Notes: generated from the sequence alone by a model not told the origin. Positions 1-7,572 are shown, counted from the stretch's first letter. The stretch is DNA of 64,000 nucleotides from Flammeovirgaceae bacterium (GCA_015180985.1 CP054185.1:1357001-1421000); one strand, 5' to 3'. Program-made: numbers and translations.

Positions 1-941
1 GCACGGTAGTGGCCAAACCTTCGGAACTTACCCCGATGACAGCTTATTTATTCTCGCAACTTTGCATGGAGGCCGGTTTGCCGAAAGGCGTACTCAACAT
101 TGTGCATGGCCTTGGTCCCAAAGCCGGGCAGGCTATTATTGAGCATCCGGGTGTTCCGGCTATTTCGTTTACGGGTGGAACAGTTACCGGTAAAAAGATT
201 GCTGCAACGGCCGCGCCCATGTTTAAAAAGCTTTCGCTGGAACTGGGCGGAAAAAATCCCAATATTGTTTTTGCCGATTGCAGTTTCGAACAGGCTGTGC
301 GCACGTCTGTTCAGTCGTCCTTCTTCAACCAGGGCGAGATTTGTTTGTGCGGCTCCCGCATTTTTGTTGAACGCAGTTTGTACGATAGGTTCGTTACGGA
401 ATTTGTGAAGCTGACCCAAGAATTGGTGGTGGGCGATCCGCTGGAAGAAATGACACGAGTAGGCGCGCTTGTTTCAGAGGCACACATGAACAAGGTGCTT
501 TCGTACATTGAACTGGCAAAAGAAGAAGGCGGAAAAATTGTAACCGGAGGAAAACAGGTAAAACTCAGTGGTCACTGTGCCAACGGATACTTTGTTGAAC
601 CTACAGTGATTACCGGGTTGAATGAACAATGCCGCACCAACCAGGAAGAAATTTTCGGACCGATAGTTACCATTATGCCGTTCAATACCGAGGATGAAGT
701 TATAGGATATGCCAACAGCACACCCTATGGGTTATCGGCCACCCTCTGGACGGAAAACCTGACACAGGCCCACCGCGTGGCAGCACGGGTAAAAAGCGGC
801 ATCATCTGGATAAACTGCTGGCTCTTCCGCGACCTGCGTACGCCCTTTGGCGGCATGAAGCAAAGCGGGGTAGGGCGCGAGGGCGGCTGGGAAGCACTGC
901 GCTTTTTTACCGAGGCGAAGAATGTGTGTATTAAGCTATAA
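1..941 (+). CDS. aldehyde dehydrogenase, 2-aminomuconic semialdehyde dehydrogenase-like, 5' end outside window
   Basis: NAD(P)-dependent aldehyde dehydrogenase, carboxy-terminal two thirds. The frame is open to the window edge (Thr-Val before the GTG at 9), so that GTG is internal. The fragment starts in the VVAKPSELTP cofactor-binding stretch, then has SFTGGT, the general-base Glu in LELGGKNPN (about residue 79 of the visible part), the nucleophile region FFNQGEICLCGSR (about 107-119), EEIFGP and PFGGMKQSGVGREGG. The GEICLCGSR wording and the NCWLFRDLRTPFGG segment resemble ALDH8A1/2-aminomuconate-6-semialdehyde dehydrogenases of tryptophan (kynurenine) degradation. No other kynurenine gene is visible here, so the substrate is inference. 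The last 11 bp overlap the convergent ATPase gene. Confidence 0.9.
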   Translation, partial: TVVAKPSELTPMTAYLFSQLCMEAGLPKGVLNIVHGLGPKAGQAIIEHPGVPAISFTGGTVTGKKIAATAAPMFKKLSLELGGKNPNIVFADCSFEQAVRTSVQSSFFNQGEICLCGSRIFVERSLYDRFVTEFVKLTQELVVGDPLEEMTRVGALVSEAHMNKVLSYIELAKEEGGKIVTGGKQVKLSGHCANGYFVEPTVITGLNEQCRTNQEEIFGPIVTIMPFNTEDEVIGYANSTPYGLSATLWTENLTQAHRVAARVKSGIIWINCWLFRDLRTPFGGMKQSGVGREGGWEALRFFTEAKNVCIKL

Positions 942-2085
942 CGGACAGATCCCTCCAGTTTGTTACCACGAACGATTGCCAGTTGTACGATTCGTCACCG
1001 CCATAGACAAGGATTTTCTTCGACTTCGGGTTTAGTTTGTTCCAAAAGCGTAAACCTTTAAAATGCTCATCGTTTGCTGTTAAGCCCGATTTAATTTCTA
1101 CAGCAACAGGTTCGGGATTCGATTCAATAATTACATCAAGTTCATGGCCGCTTACATCACGCCAGTAAAATAAGTTGCTCCGCAAGCCTTGGTTAAACCG
1201 GCTCTTTAATAATTCATTAATAATGAAATTTTCGAAAAGCGCCCCACGCATGGCGTGGTACAACAGGGCATCGGCTGACTCTATTCCAAGCAGGTAGCTG
1301 GCCAGTCCGGTATCGTAAAAGTAAAGTTTGGGTGATTTAACGATTCTTTTAGAGTAGTTTTTATAATAGGGTTGCAGGAGGTGCACAATGTAACTGGCTT
1401 GCATAACCGATAACCACGATTGGGCTGTTTTGTGATCAATGCCGCACTCCATGGCCAGGTTGCTCAGGTTTACCTGTTGCCCGATGCGTGCAGCACATAA
1501 GAACATAAACCGTTGAAATGTTGCAAGATCGGTAATGTTTTTAATCTGCCTGACATCCCGTTCAATGTACGTGCGCACATAGGCAGGAAACCAGAATTTT
1601 TCATCAACACCTTCATAGGTAACAGGCGGATAACCGCCCCGGTAAATCAGATTATTTAGTTCTATCGGATACTGATGGATTGCTTTAAGTTCGGTATAAC
1701 TGAAAGGGAGTAAATCAAGGTAACCAATTCGTCCGGCAAGACTTTGTGTTATTTTTTCCAGCATAAGAAAATTATTCGAGCCCGACAGGATAAATTTACC
1801 CCGCTCGCTACTTTCGTCCAGTACCTGCTGCAGGTAGTTAAATAATTCAGGTACCCGTTGTGCCTCGTCAATAATTGCACCGGCATTGTAGTGGTGCAAA
1901 AACCCCCTTGGATCATCCGCGGCCCGTTGTTGAATTTCCGGATTCTCCAACGAGACGTAACGTTTAGTGGAAAACACCGCTTTTGCCAACGTGGATTTGC
2001 CGCTTTGGCGTGGTCCTACAATGGCAACTGCCCTGAACTGCCGGGCCATTTTTTTAAGGGTTTCTGCCGCCTGCCGGGTAATCAT
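931..2085 (-). CDS. AAA family ATPase with C-terminal DUF4143 domain
   Basis: Single-protein ATPase of the AAA_14 plus DUF4143 type. Walker A is GPRQSGKS near residue 25, a Walker B-like IIDEAQR follows near 90, and a winged-helix-like middle leads into a C-terminal part with FENFIINELL, ELDVIIE and AVEIKSG, the pattern of the nuclease-like fold in DUF4143. I chose the ATG at 2085 (384 aa) over an upstream TTG at 2121 because a TATTTTTG -7 element sits at 2111-2118, so the transcript should begin after the TTG. Such genes are scattered widely in Bacteroidota and often look horizontally moved. The cellular role is unknown. It ends 11 bp inside the aldehyde dehydrogenase gene, tail to tail. Confidence 0.85.
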   Translation of the reverse strand: MITRQAAETLKKMARQFRAVAIVGPRQSGKSTLAKAVFSTKRYVSLENPEIQQRAADDPRGFLHHYNAGAIIDEAQRVPELFNYLQQVLDESSERGKFILSGSNNFLMLEKITQSLAGRIGYLDLLPFSYTELKAIHQYPIELNNLIYRGGYPPVTYEGVDEKFWFPAYVRTYIERDVRQIKNITDLATFQRFMFLCAARIGQQVNLSNLAMECGIDHKTAQSWLSVMQASYIVHLLQPYYKNYSKRIVKSPKLYFYDTGLASYLLGIESADALLYHAMRGALFENFIINELLKSRFNQGLRSNLFYWRDVSGHELDVIIESNPEPVAVEIKSGLTANDEHFKGLRFWNKLNPKSKKILVYGGDESYNWQSFVVTNWRDLSVIA

Positions 2086-2110
2086 TCTGTACGATTGGGA
2101 TTCTGATTCC

Positions 2111-2118
2111 CAAAAATA
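2111..2118 (-). promoter_or_regulatory. candidate -7 element (TATTTTTG) for the DUF4143 ATPase
   Basis: On the minus strand this reads TATTTTTG, a match to the Bacteroidota -7 consensus TAnnTTTG. It lies 25 nt before the chosen ATG. No clear TTTG partner is seen 17-23 nt further upstream. Confidence 0.4.
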
Positions 2119-2194
2119 CAAAAATTGATTAATCTATTACGTTTAGATGCGAAGAGATAAAACTGGTGAAGCGCTATACTTCTGAAAATTCTTT

Positions 2195-2242
2195 TTCGAG
2201 TTCTGGGGCTACCCCATGAGTTACCTGGAGTTTTCGGTACGG
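2195..2242 (+). pseudogene. fragment of the pnuC 5' end (leftmost copy)
   Basis: About 48 bp match codons for the FEFWGYPMSYLEF segment near the start of PnuC (intact gene at 11943). The start codon side is missing and one T of the run before CGG is lost, which breaks the frame. Its synonymous differences match the copy at 7022, not the intact gene. It shows that the pnuC-proximal repeat once continued to this point. Confidence 0.75.
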
Positions 2243-2329
2243 CAGATGATATTGTAAATCATGCCTCCTTACTTTTTCTCTTTCAGCAACACCGCATTAA
2301 AGCGGTTTACCGCTTTTCGCTGAAAAAGT
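2243..2329 (-). pseudogene. 3' end remnant of a copy of the 7127-7555 gene
   Basis: This stretch is nearly identical to 7101-7189: the same 26 nt between pnuC fragment and stop codon, the same stop (2269-2271), and about 19 codons of the same C-terminus. Homology stops at 2329, where an IS end begins. A second cassette ending in this gene therefore once lay here and was cut away. Confidence 0.75.
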
Positions 2330-2393
2330 GGCTTTCCACACCCCATTGCACCAAGGCCGAATCGGGCCTTTACACAGTTACTTAGTCGTTACC
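2330..2393. mobile_element. solo end of the IS256-family element
   Basis: The stretch ends in the terminal repeat GGTAACGACTAAGTAACTG (read on the minus strand), one base different from the right end of the IS at 9360-10727. It also shares the adjacent AAGGCCGAATCGGGCC segment with that end, while the part next to it has diverged. No transposase remains. It sits exactly where the neighbouring cassette remnant breaks off, so an IS-associated deletion is likely. Confidence 0.7.
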
Positions 2394-2414
2394 AGGTACC
2401 AACGGAACGTAATC

Positions 2415-3581
2415 TTAGAAATCCGCAATTTGTTGTTTAAGAAATAACTCTATCTGGACAGGGCTCCGTGCCTCCAGAACAACCATGTTGTTTTCGTTGA
2501 CTAACAAATACAGCGGGATTCCCTCTAAATCGGGTTTAATTAATCCGCTAAGTATCGGATCAACCTCCATACATTGAAGCCAAGATGTCTTATCTTTTTT
2601 TAGGGCTTCTTTCCATTGATTTACGGTTTTATCAATGCTTATACCGATGATTGGTATGTTATGCTTACGGAGTTTTGTAGACAAAGGGGGTAATTGATTA
2701 ATATTAGCCTTTCTGCAAGGTCCACACCAGGATGCCCAGAAATTAATCACCTTGTATTTGCCTGGTATTTGATTAAGGGTCAGATGCCTGCCTTTTATGT
2801 CAACCAGTTTAGCGTCAGGCAGGGTAAGCCCCGCTTTGTTCTTTGTAGTAGTAAGATCTTTGCTTTTTAAAGTACGGTAAAGGATAGCATTTGATTGGGG
2901 TAATTTATTGATGTAGTTTTCAATCTGCACCGGTTGTAACTGCCCTAAAAAGGCTTCATTTAGGTAATAAATGCCCACTACTAGTAATTCTGGTGTTTGA
3001 CAGGTATCAAGAACCACTTGCAGTTGTGATTTTAGTAAATCTATTTCTTCTAGTATACGCTTAAAAATTTTCTGTTTTAATTCCTGATTTCTTTCAGGTG
3101 ATCCGAATTTTAATTGATTAGCCTGATGAAGCAGGGTAGTGATGGGTTGTCTTAAATTCCGTAACTGCAATACTTTACTGTTCACATCGCTCCCGGTCAT
3201 ACTAATCAAGTGATATAGCTCCTCACTGTGGCCTTGTATCAGTAAGTTCTCTTTTTTTTCATACCTGGAAACTACAAGGAATGAATTTTCATTATTACCT
3301 GATATGGTTTTGAAATAATTACATCCCTTACACGGCTGACTTACCTGATACAAGACACCCTGGGGGTCAGTGTCAAAAGTATAGGTAAAGTTGCCACTCG
3401 TATTAAGGGCAACCGAATCAATTAGCTTGGGCGGCATTAAGCCTATTTTATCGATTCGGGCGATATAAAGTTTATTTTCCCAGTTTTCTGAAGGGGTTAT
3501 TGTTCCATGCATAGTCAACTGGGCCTGAACAAGGATACTCAATAGTAAGTTGAATCCTAATAAACATAAACGCAGATGCAT
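2415..3581 (-). CDS. TlpA-like thioredoxin-fold exported protein
   Basis: 388 aa with an N-terminal signal peptide (MHLRLCLLGFNLLLSILVQAQ). A DUF4369-like N-terminal half leads to a C-terminal AhpC/TSA-thioredoxin domain with FWASWCGPCR; the CGPC active site is at about 286-289, and the cis-Pro region reads EGIPLYLLV. This is the layout of Bacteroidota TlpA-type disulfide reductases, probably periplasmic or membrane-attached. It lies 58 bp behind a lipoprotein gene with ten clustered cysteines and the same orientation. I infer that it handles that protein's disulfides. The AT-rich inverted repeat at 3634-3659 lies between the two genes. Confidence 0.85.
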   Translation of the reverse strand: MHLRLCLLGFNLLLSILVQAQLTMHGTITPSENWENKLYIARIDKIGLMPPKLIDSVALNTSGNFTYTFDTDPQGVLYQVSQPCKGCNYFKTISGNNENSFLVVSRYEKKENLLIQGHSEELYHLISMTGSDVNSKVLQLRNLRQPITTLLHQANQLKFGSPERNQELKQKIFKRILEEIDLLKSQLQVVLDTCQTPELLVVGIYYLNEAFLGQLQPVQIENYINKLPQSNAILYRTLKSKDLTTTKNKAGLTLPDAKLVDIKGRHLTLNQIPGKYKVINFWASWCGPCRKANINQLPPLSTKLRKHNIPIIGISIDKTVNQWKEALKKDKTSWLQCMEVDPILSGLIKPDLEGIPLYLLVNENNMVVLEARSPVQIELFLKQQIADF

Positions 3582-3639
3582 ATGGACTGCAAATTATTAA
3601 AGTAATTCTGGTTGAAGGCCTTACAGTAAATGAATTTTA

Positions 3640-4185
3640 TTAAATAGATTTAATAAAATCCAGGAATGAACTTTGGATTTCAACCGTATTGATACCATAG
3701 TTGTTGGCTTGCTTTATGAATTTGGCAATATTTTGAGGATAAACCATAACCTTTGAGACGCCTGTTATATCACCTTCATTCTGTAATCGGGGTTGGGGCA
3801 AGTCTTCGCATCTGCAAGAGGCTATTCCAAAATAAGTTCCGCAGACTGCTGCTCTGGATGATGAGCAACAAATGCAACAATCTGAAAACCAGCCGCTGGC
3901 GCTACAGGAGCGATCTCCATTATCACAGTTGCAACTTGCGGAAAGAGTTAATGGTTTCTGAAGAGCTCTTTCAATATAAGTTGTTAATAAATCCTTTCTG
4001 GTCCTATCAAGTTCATTAATAAAATGATTGAAATCCTCAGTGAATTGTCTATATGCCGGACCATTGACCACTTCTATTATCTCAGGAAAATCACTCCAGT
4101 TCATTTCTTCCGTACTATTCGGATCGGTACAAGAAAGAAGCAGGCTAATACTAATTAAAGTAAGGTTAATGAACAACTTATTCAT
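3640..4185 (-). CDS. cysteine-rich lipoprotein, first gene of cassette A
   Basis: 181 aa, family not recognised. It has a lipoprotein signal peptide (LLLSC, acylated Cys19), then a helical, polar middle (about 30-78) and a cluster of ten cysteines between residues 85 and 126, including the block SDCCICCSSS (101-110) and a second CRC. The final 50 residues are Cys-free. The Cys block resembles small disulfide-rich or peptide-bacteriocin-like modules, but I have no family match to offer. It is the first gene after a promoter with a 19-nt homopolymer spacer and is followed by a TlpA-like thioredoxin gene, so folding through disulfides is a reasonable inference. Confidence 0.8.
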   Translation of the reverse strand: MNKLFINLTLISISLLLSCTDPNSTEEMNWSDFPEIIEVVNGPAYRQFTEDFNHFINELDRTRKDLLTTYIERALQKPLTLSASCNCDNGDRSCSASGWFSDCCICCSSSRAAVCGTYFGIASCRCEDLPQPRLQNEGDITGVSKVMVYPQNIAKFIKQANNYGINTVEIQSSFLDFIKSI

Positions 4186-4212
4186 AACTTTGAAGTTTTA
4201 TGATTAGGACTA

Positions 4213-4611
4213 AACTCAACCCGGTTGCGCACAGGGGTCTTAACAGTAAAAGTATAGCCTTTTTTTTTTTTTTTTTTTCAAAATGGTTTTGGGTATACCT
4301 TACGTGTGTGCTTTTTGTACTAAATTCTTCATTAAAGTTTGCGGTTTACCGTAAAAAACTGAATATCTACACGTTTTCTTTAGCCGGAATGATGTAAGTT
4401 TCAGCGCGGTTTTGGTAAGCAGTAAGATATAAGTAGCAAGACATAAGTAGTAAGTATGGTCGGTCTTAACATTCTGCTACTTACATCTTACTACTTAAGT
4501 CTTATGTCTTGCGTCTTACTACTCTCGTCTTAAAATGAGTTTCTTCAACATCAGCAACACCTTCTTCGAACTCTGGGGCTACTCCATGAGCTACCTGGAG
4601 TTTTTCGGCAC
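4213..4611. repeat. pnuC-proximal repeat unit A
   Basis: One of four related ~400 bp units (others at 6699, 9065 and 11504). In order on the plus strand it holds AACTCAACCCGG, the -7 element in reverse, a T tract of 19, CAAAATGG, a ~140 bp conserved spacer, a 7-nt-periodic inverted repeat (4421-4534), and the first ~80 bp of pnuC. The pnuC part is nearly identical to the intact gene. Confidence 0.85.
4247..4283 (-). promoter_or_regulatory. candidate phase-variable promoter of cassette A, poly-A spacer of 19
   Basis: On the minus strand: TTTTG, then 19 A, GGCTA, then TACTTTTA. This fits the Bacteroidota -33 (TTTG) and -7 (TAnnTTTG, last base A here) elements with 24 nt between them, just above the 17-23 nt range reported for Flavobacterium promoters. 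The predicted start lies about 55 nt before the lipoprotein ATG at 4185. A homopolymer inside the spacer would change promoter strength by slippage. Function is inferred. Confidence 0.6.
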
Positions 4612-4639
4612 AATACCCGGTTTTGTGGTGAGTATCTAA
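4535..4639 (+). pseudogene. truncated pnuC copy A (34 codons)
   Basis: Starts with the same ATG and reading frame as intact pnuC, continues through EFFGT, then reads IPGFVVSI and stops at 4637-4639. It runs slightly further into pnuC-like sequence than copy B. Only the first segment is present, so it cannot be a transporter. A strong hairpin terminator follows directly. Confidence 0.8.
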
Positions 4640-4682
4640 ATAACGCGCCCTGTTTTTGCCGGACAGGGCACGTTATTTTTTA
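4640..4682. terminator. hairpin terminator after truncated pnuC copy A
   Basis: Stem ATAACGCGCCCTGT / ACAGGGCACGTTAT around a 9-nt loop, followed on the plus strand by TTTTTT. It ends just before the convergent GRAM-like pseudogene and could act on both strands. Confidence 0.75.
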
Positions 4683-4698
4683 GTTTTGAACTTTCAAG

Positions 4699-5066
4699 CT
4701 AACTTCTGTTTTCGCTCATTTTTTGCCGCGTCCTTTTGATGATTTCTTTTTTCCGGTAAGTTAACAAACGCAGCGAAGTGCCGTCTTTTAGATATAACTT
4801 GATCTGGTTGGGAATGATAAAAACCATAAAACGGCCGGATTGATTGAAGTTCATGGTAAGTAATTGCAAAATTGTATTTTTCAGCCGCAGGTTTAAGGGT
4901 TTTAAAAATTAGCGAATCGGAAGTTAAGTAAAGCACACCCCTTCGTGAAGGAACGATATCATCACGCCTGACTTTCTGTGAGAATGTATTCTCTTTTTCA
5001 ATCTTGACAATTTGCTTTTACGAAGACTATCATTGTGAGAGAACAGATTAGTAATCCGCTTTTCAT
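4699..5066 (-). pseudogene. secreted GRAM/PH-like protein gene with two frameshifts
   Basis: The pieces join only if two frameshifts are allowed. From ATG 5066 a signal peptide (MKSGLLICSLTMIVFVKA) runs to a stop. One frame over, KIEKENTFSQKV leads to VLYLTSDSLIFKTLKP (the GRAM-type strand pattern), then ITYHELQSIRPFYG. After a second shift it continues VFIIPNQIKLYLKDGTSL and ends MSENRS at 4699. The joined protein would be about 120 aa. It has no poly-A promoter; IS3 remains lie upstream. The family call rests on the LYLT..LIFK and LYLKDG strands only. Confidence 0.6.
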
Positions 5067-5132
5067 GTTGATCTTAATATTAGATTATGGATTATCATCA
5101 GGAAAAGGCCTACATTCTCCTAATGAACAACC

Positions 5133-5526
5133 TTGACGCCATCCACCATCCGCTATAAACCCCGGCCCCGAAACGATGAACCCGTGCGGCAGCAACTAAG
5201 GCAGTTTGCCGAGTTGTACACCCGCTGGGGCTTCTGGATGATGTACTACCGGCTAAGAGCCCTGCACTACACCGATAACCATAAACGTATTTACCGAATC
5301 TACACCGAGATGAAACTAAACCTTTGAAAGTCTGAACCAGGCGCGCCTGTACACTCAAGCCTGGATGTGGGTATACAACAACGAGTGGCCGCACAGCTCA
5401 CTGGGGTACTTAACACCTGCACAGTTCCTGTTGAAATATGGAAAACCCCACCACCCGCACAAGGCTACAGCGGAGTTCCCACATTCCAACAGGATAGCAA
5501 CAATAACTGGAAATCTATACTTTTAA
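5133..5526 (+). mobile_element. IS3-family transposase (OrfB) remnant with internal deletion
   Basis: Two pieces of an rve-type transposase in different frames. The first (5133-5327) resembles the HTH_21 region, with RWGFWMMYYRLR and NHKRIYRIYTEM. The second (from 5323 to the TAA at 5524-5526) reads ESLNQARLYTQAW, YNNEWPHSSLGYLTPAQFL, the usual C-terminal NxxRPHSSLG block with Trp for Arg. The catalytic DDE core between them is missing, so the element is dead. Confidence 0.8.
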
Positions 5527-5564
5527 GTGTGACTAAATAGGGGGAGCTTTCATTACGGTTTGCT

Positions 5565-5672
5565 ACGAGTCATCTCAAAAATACCTTCGTCCTGGCGAAC
5601 GAAGTGAGGCCATCTCGATTTCCAAAACAGATCCGGGATTGCTTCGGTCGTGCCTCCTCGTAATGACGTGGT
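5565..5672. repeat. probable dispersed repeat
   Basis: Non-coding stretch with CGAACGAAGTGAGGCCATCT and TGCCTCCTCGTAATGACG in an imperfectly inverted arrangement, the look of the short interspersed repeats common in some bacterial genomes. No second copy lies in this window, so the call is by appearance only. Confidence 0.35.
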
Positions 5673-5710
5673 TTCTGTTTTTGAAATAGCTTCCCACATC
5701 TTACTACTTA

Positions 5711-5747
5711 AAATGTGTCCTACACGCTGTAAGTGCAAGACACATTT
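5711..5747. repeat. inverted repeat beyond the 3' end of cassette B
   Basis: Perfect 9-bp arms AAATGTGTC / GACACATTT with a 19-nt loop, about 30 bp beyond the end of the small membrane gene at 5777. It has no T tract, so a terminator role is uncertain. The preceding CATCTTACTACTTAAAATG looks like a scrap of the heptamer repeat found before pnuC. Confidence 0.35.
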
Positions 5748-5776
5748 AATTCAGCTTTCACATGGGATTACCACTA

Positions 5777-5995
5777 TTATTTTTGCCCTCCAGAATTACG
5801 GGATCCTACAACAGCATAAAGGATAATTTGGTACAATTGGCTGATAAATCCCAAGACCATCAAGCCTCTCCCAGCTGAATATGCAAGCGTTTCCTTTGGA
5901 CTCATTATGAACAGAAAAGCACCAATTATAACGGCAAGGATTGAAAAGATCAATCGGAAAACACTTACCTTTAAAATGAACTGTTTTATATCCAT
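5777..5995 (-). CDS. small two-helix membrane protein of cassette B
   Basis: 72 aa from the ATG at 5995 (MDIKQFILK...). Upstream in-frame codons would belong to the preceding gene. Two hydrophobic helices are visible: FRLIFSILAVIIGAFLFIM (about 14-32) and a second around GLMVLGFISQLYQIILYAVV (about 44-63). The C-terminus is short and polar. It overlaps the end of the upstream lipoprotein gene by 10 bp, so the two are probably co-translated. A partner or immunity-like role is possible but only inferred. Confidence 0.6.
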   Translation of the reverse strand: MDIKQFILKVSVFRLIFSILAVIIGAFLFIMSPKETLAYSAGRGLMVLGFISQLYQIILYAVVGSRNSGGQK

Positions 5996-6669
5996 ATTGT
6001 AGCGCAAGCTAATGAAAAACCAATAAAGCATTCTGGAAACATGAATGCACATGTAACACGACAAACCCAATCACTTTCGCATTCATTGACAGCACACAAA
6101 AGACAATTCCCATAAGAGGAACTTATTTCTGGACAAGTGCCAGTGGTTCTAGAGGAACTAGCGTTTTTTGGCACAATTGTTTCGAAGGGAATATCTTTAG
6201 TGACATTAAAGTTACCAATTTTGTTGTTTTCATTGACAAAAAGTTCGAAATACGGTTGTGCATTTAAGTCAGTAATCGATAATTGTATCATTGAACCTTT
6301 GGATATTGATTTAGCGATAACAGGCAAGAGTTTATCATTTAGTTTATAGAAAACAAGGTATTCATAGTTTAACGATGAAATTAATCTTATAGTTATTACT
6401 TCGATAGGAGAGTGATCGAATTCAATCAAAAAAACATCAGTGTGATGGTCAATTCGCTCCAAAATTGATCGGGGGATACTTTGCCACATCATTGTGGCAG
6501 TTAATTTCTTGTAGAAGGAATCATCTTTTGAAACTAATGATTTCTTTTTTACGTGGTCTTGAATTAATGCCGGGCCATTTTGAGGCTCATTGTCCTCCAC
6601 AACAAGTTGTTGCGTACAAGAACTAAGCAAAATGAGAATAACACTTGTAAGATAGTTTAGAGTTTTCAT
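5986..6669 (-). CDS. lipoprotein with cysteine-rich C-terminus, first gene of cassette B
   Basis: 227 aa from ATG 6669; an upstream TTG start at 6705 lies in the 5' UTR of the repeat unit and is unlikely. Signal peptide with lipobox LLSSC (Cys18). The middle (about 50-170) is a mixed sheet-like domain I do not recognise. The last 50 residues carry eight cysteines in CPEISSS..GNCLLCAVNEC and later pairs, ending hydrophobic (FSLACATIWI). Like cassette A it is exported, Cys-rich and first after a poly-A promoter, but the two proteins are not obviously homologous. Confidence 0.75.
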   Translation of the reverse strand: MKTLNYLTSVILILLSSCTQQLVVEDNEPQNGPALIQDHVKKKSLVSKDDSFYKKLTATMMWQSIPRSILERIDHHTDVFLIEFDHSPIEVITIRLISSLNYEYLVFYKLNDKLLPVIAKSISKGSMIQLSITDLNAQPYFELFVNENNKIGNFNVTKDIPFETIVPKNASSSRTTGTCPEISSSYGNCLLCAVNECESDWVCRVTCAFMFPECFIGFSLACATIWI

Positions 6670-6732
6670 AAGCTTTATAGATTTTTTTGCATTTAAAAAA
6701 CTCAACCCGGTTGCGCACAGGGGTCTTAACAG

Positions 6733-6768
6733 TAAAAGTATAGCCTTGTTTTTTTTTTTTTTTCAAAA
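6733..6768 (-). promoter_or_regulatory. candidate phase-variable promoter of cassette B, poly-A spacer of 15
   Basis: Minus strand: TTTTG, 15 A, CAAGGCTA, TACTTTTA. Spacer 23 nt. The interrupting CAA makes the uninterrupted run shorter than in unit A. It lies about 65 nt before the ATG at 6669. Confidence 0.6.
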
Positions 6769-7021
6769 TGGTTTTGGGTATACCTTACGCGTGTGCTTTT
6801 TGTACCTAATTCTTCATTAAAAGTTTGTGGTTTACCGTAAAAAACTGAATGTCCATCCGTTTTCTTTAGCCGGAATGATGTAAGTTTCAGCGCGGTTTTG
6901 GCAATTAGTAAAGATGTAAGTAGCAAGACATAAGTAGTAAGTATGGTCAGTCTTACGTCTTGCTACTTACATTTTAACTACTTACGTCTTATGTCTTGTG
7001 TCTTGCGTCTTACGTCTTAAA

Positions 7022-7100
7022 ATGAGTTTCTTCAACATCAACAACACCTTCTTCGAGTTCTGGGGCTACCCCATGAGTTACCTGGAGTTTTTCGGCACGG
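7022..7100 (+). pseudogene. truncated pnuC copy B
   Basis: ATG and about 26 codons of pnuC (through LEFFGT), then unrelated sequence. It differs from the intact gene at several positions, for example Asn for Ser at codon 7 and GAG TTC for GAA CTC. The frame happens to stay open to 7207, but that extension is antisense to the gene at 7127. Confidence 0.8.
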
Positions 7101-7126
7101 CAGATGATATTGTAAATCATGCCTCC

Positions 7127-7555
7127 TTACTTTTTCTCTTTCAGCAACACCGCATTAAATCGGTTTACCGCTTTTCGCTGAAAAAGTTTTTCAGAAATAT
7201 TCAGTGAAAATCCGGCTGCCACCGTACTAAGTACCAATGTGCGGGTTTGGTGGTAATTCACATAGAGCGGCTGGTCGGCTATGAGGTACAACAGGTAAAC
7301 CGAAAGGCCCAGGCGCACCACGGTTTGGCTGGTGCGTAAAGCAAGTGCCGTTTTGATGGAGCGGTTTACCTGCTTGTCGTCAACGGCCTGTAAGGGGATA
7401 AGCAGCCCGTCAAACGTTACCCGCTTGCCGTTGAAGTAGTACCGGCCGTTTTCAATGGCAATGGGGTTGAGGTCGAGTGTGATTTGCCGGACGGGGCTTT
7501 GAGCAGCCAGGTTGCTGAACAGCAGGGTAATCAATAGCGCAAAAGCCAATCGCAT
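7127..7555 (-). CDS. exported protein of unknown function, last gene of cassette C
   Basis: 142 aa from ATG 7555, which starts a clean signal peptide (MRLAFALLITLLFSNLAAQS). A short polar region with ENGRYYFNGKRVTFDGLLIPL follows, then a C-terminal half with two or three hydrophobic segments (LGLSVYLLYLIA; TLVLSTVAAGFSL). Not recognised. It starts 17 bp after the stop of the polytopic membrane gene and is its operon partner. Its 3' end abuts truncated pnuC copy B, and a copy of the same 3' end survives at 2243-2329, so this gene was part of at least two cassettes. Confidence 0.65.
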   Translation of the reverse strand: MRLAFALLITLLFSNLAAQSPVRQITLDLNPIAIENGRYYFNGKRVTFDGLLIPLQAVDDKQVNRSIKTALALRTSQTVVRLGLSVYLLYLIADQPLYVNYHQTRTLVLSTVAAGFSLNISEKLFQRKAVNRFNAVLLKEKK

Positions 7556-7572
7556 AGCAATAGTAATTGGTA

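Larger units (their letters stand above)
6699..7100. repeat. pnuC-proximal repeat unit B
   Basis: Second full unit, same order as unit A. Its T tract is TTG plus 15 T. Its heptamer repeat (6908-7021) and pnuC fragment are of a distinct sequence type, shared with units C and the 2195 remnant. Everything between the unit start and the pnuC fragment is otherwise non-coding. Confidence 0.85.

Noticed and set aside
4255-4278. T tract as a rho-independent terminator
   Set aside because: No GC-rich stem precedes the tract on the plus strand, and all copies keep promoter-like flanks on the other strand.
4200-4397. 65-residue plus-strand frame across the T tract of unit A
   Set aside because: It encodes a run of Phe from the homopolymer and is not kept in the other units.
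6998-7207. 69-residue plus-strand gene
   Set aside because: It is the pnuC fragment running on by chance into antisense sequence of the 7127 gene.
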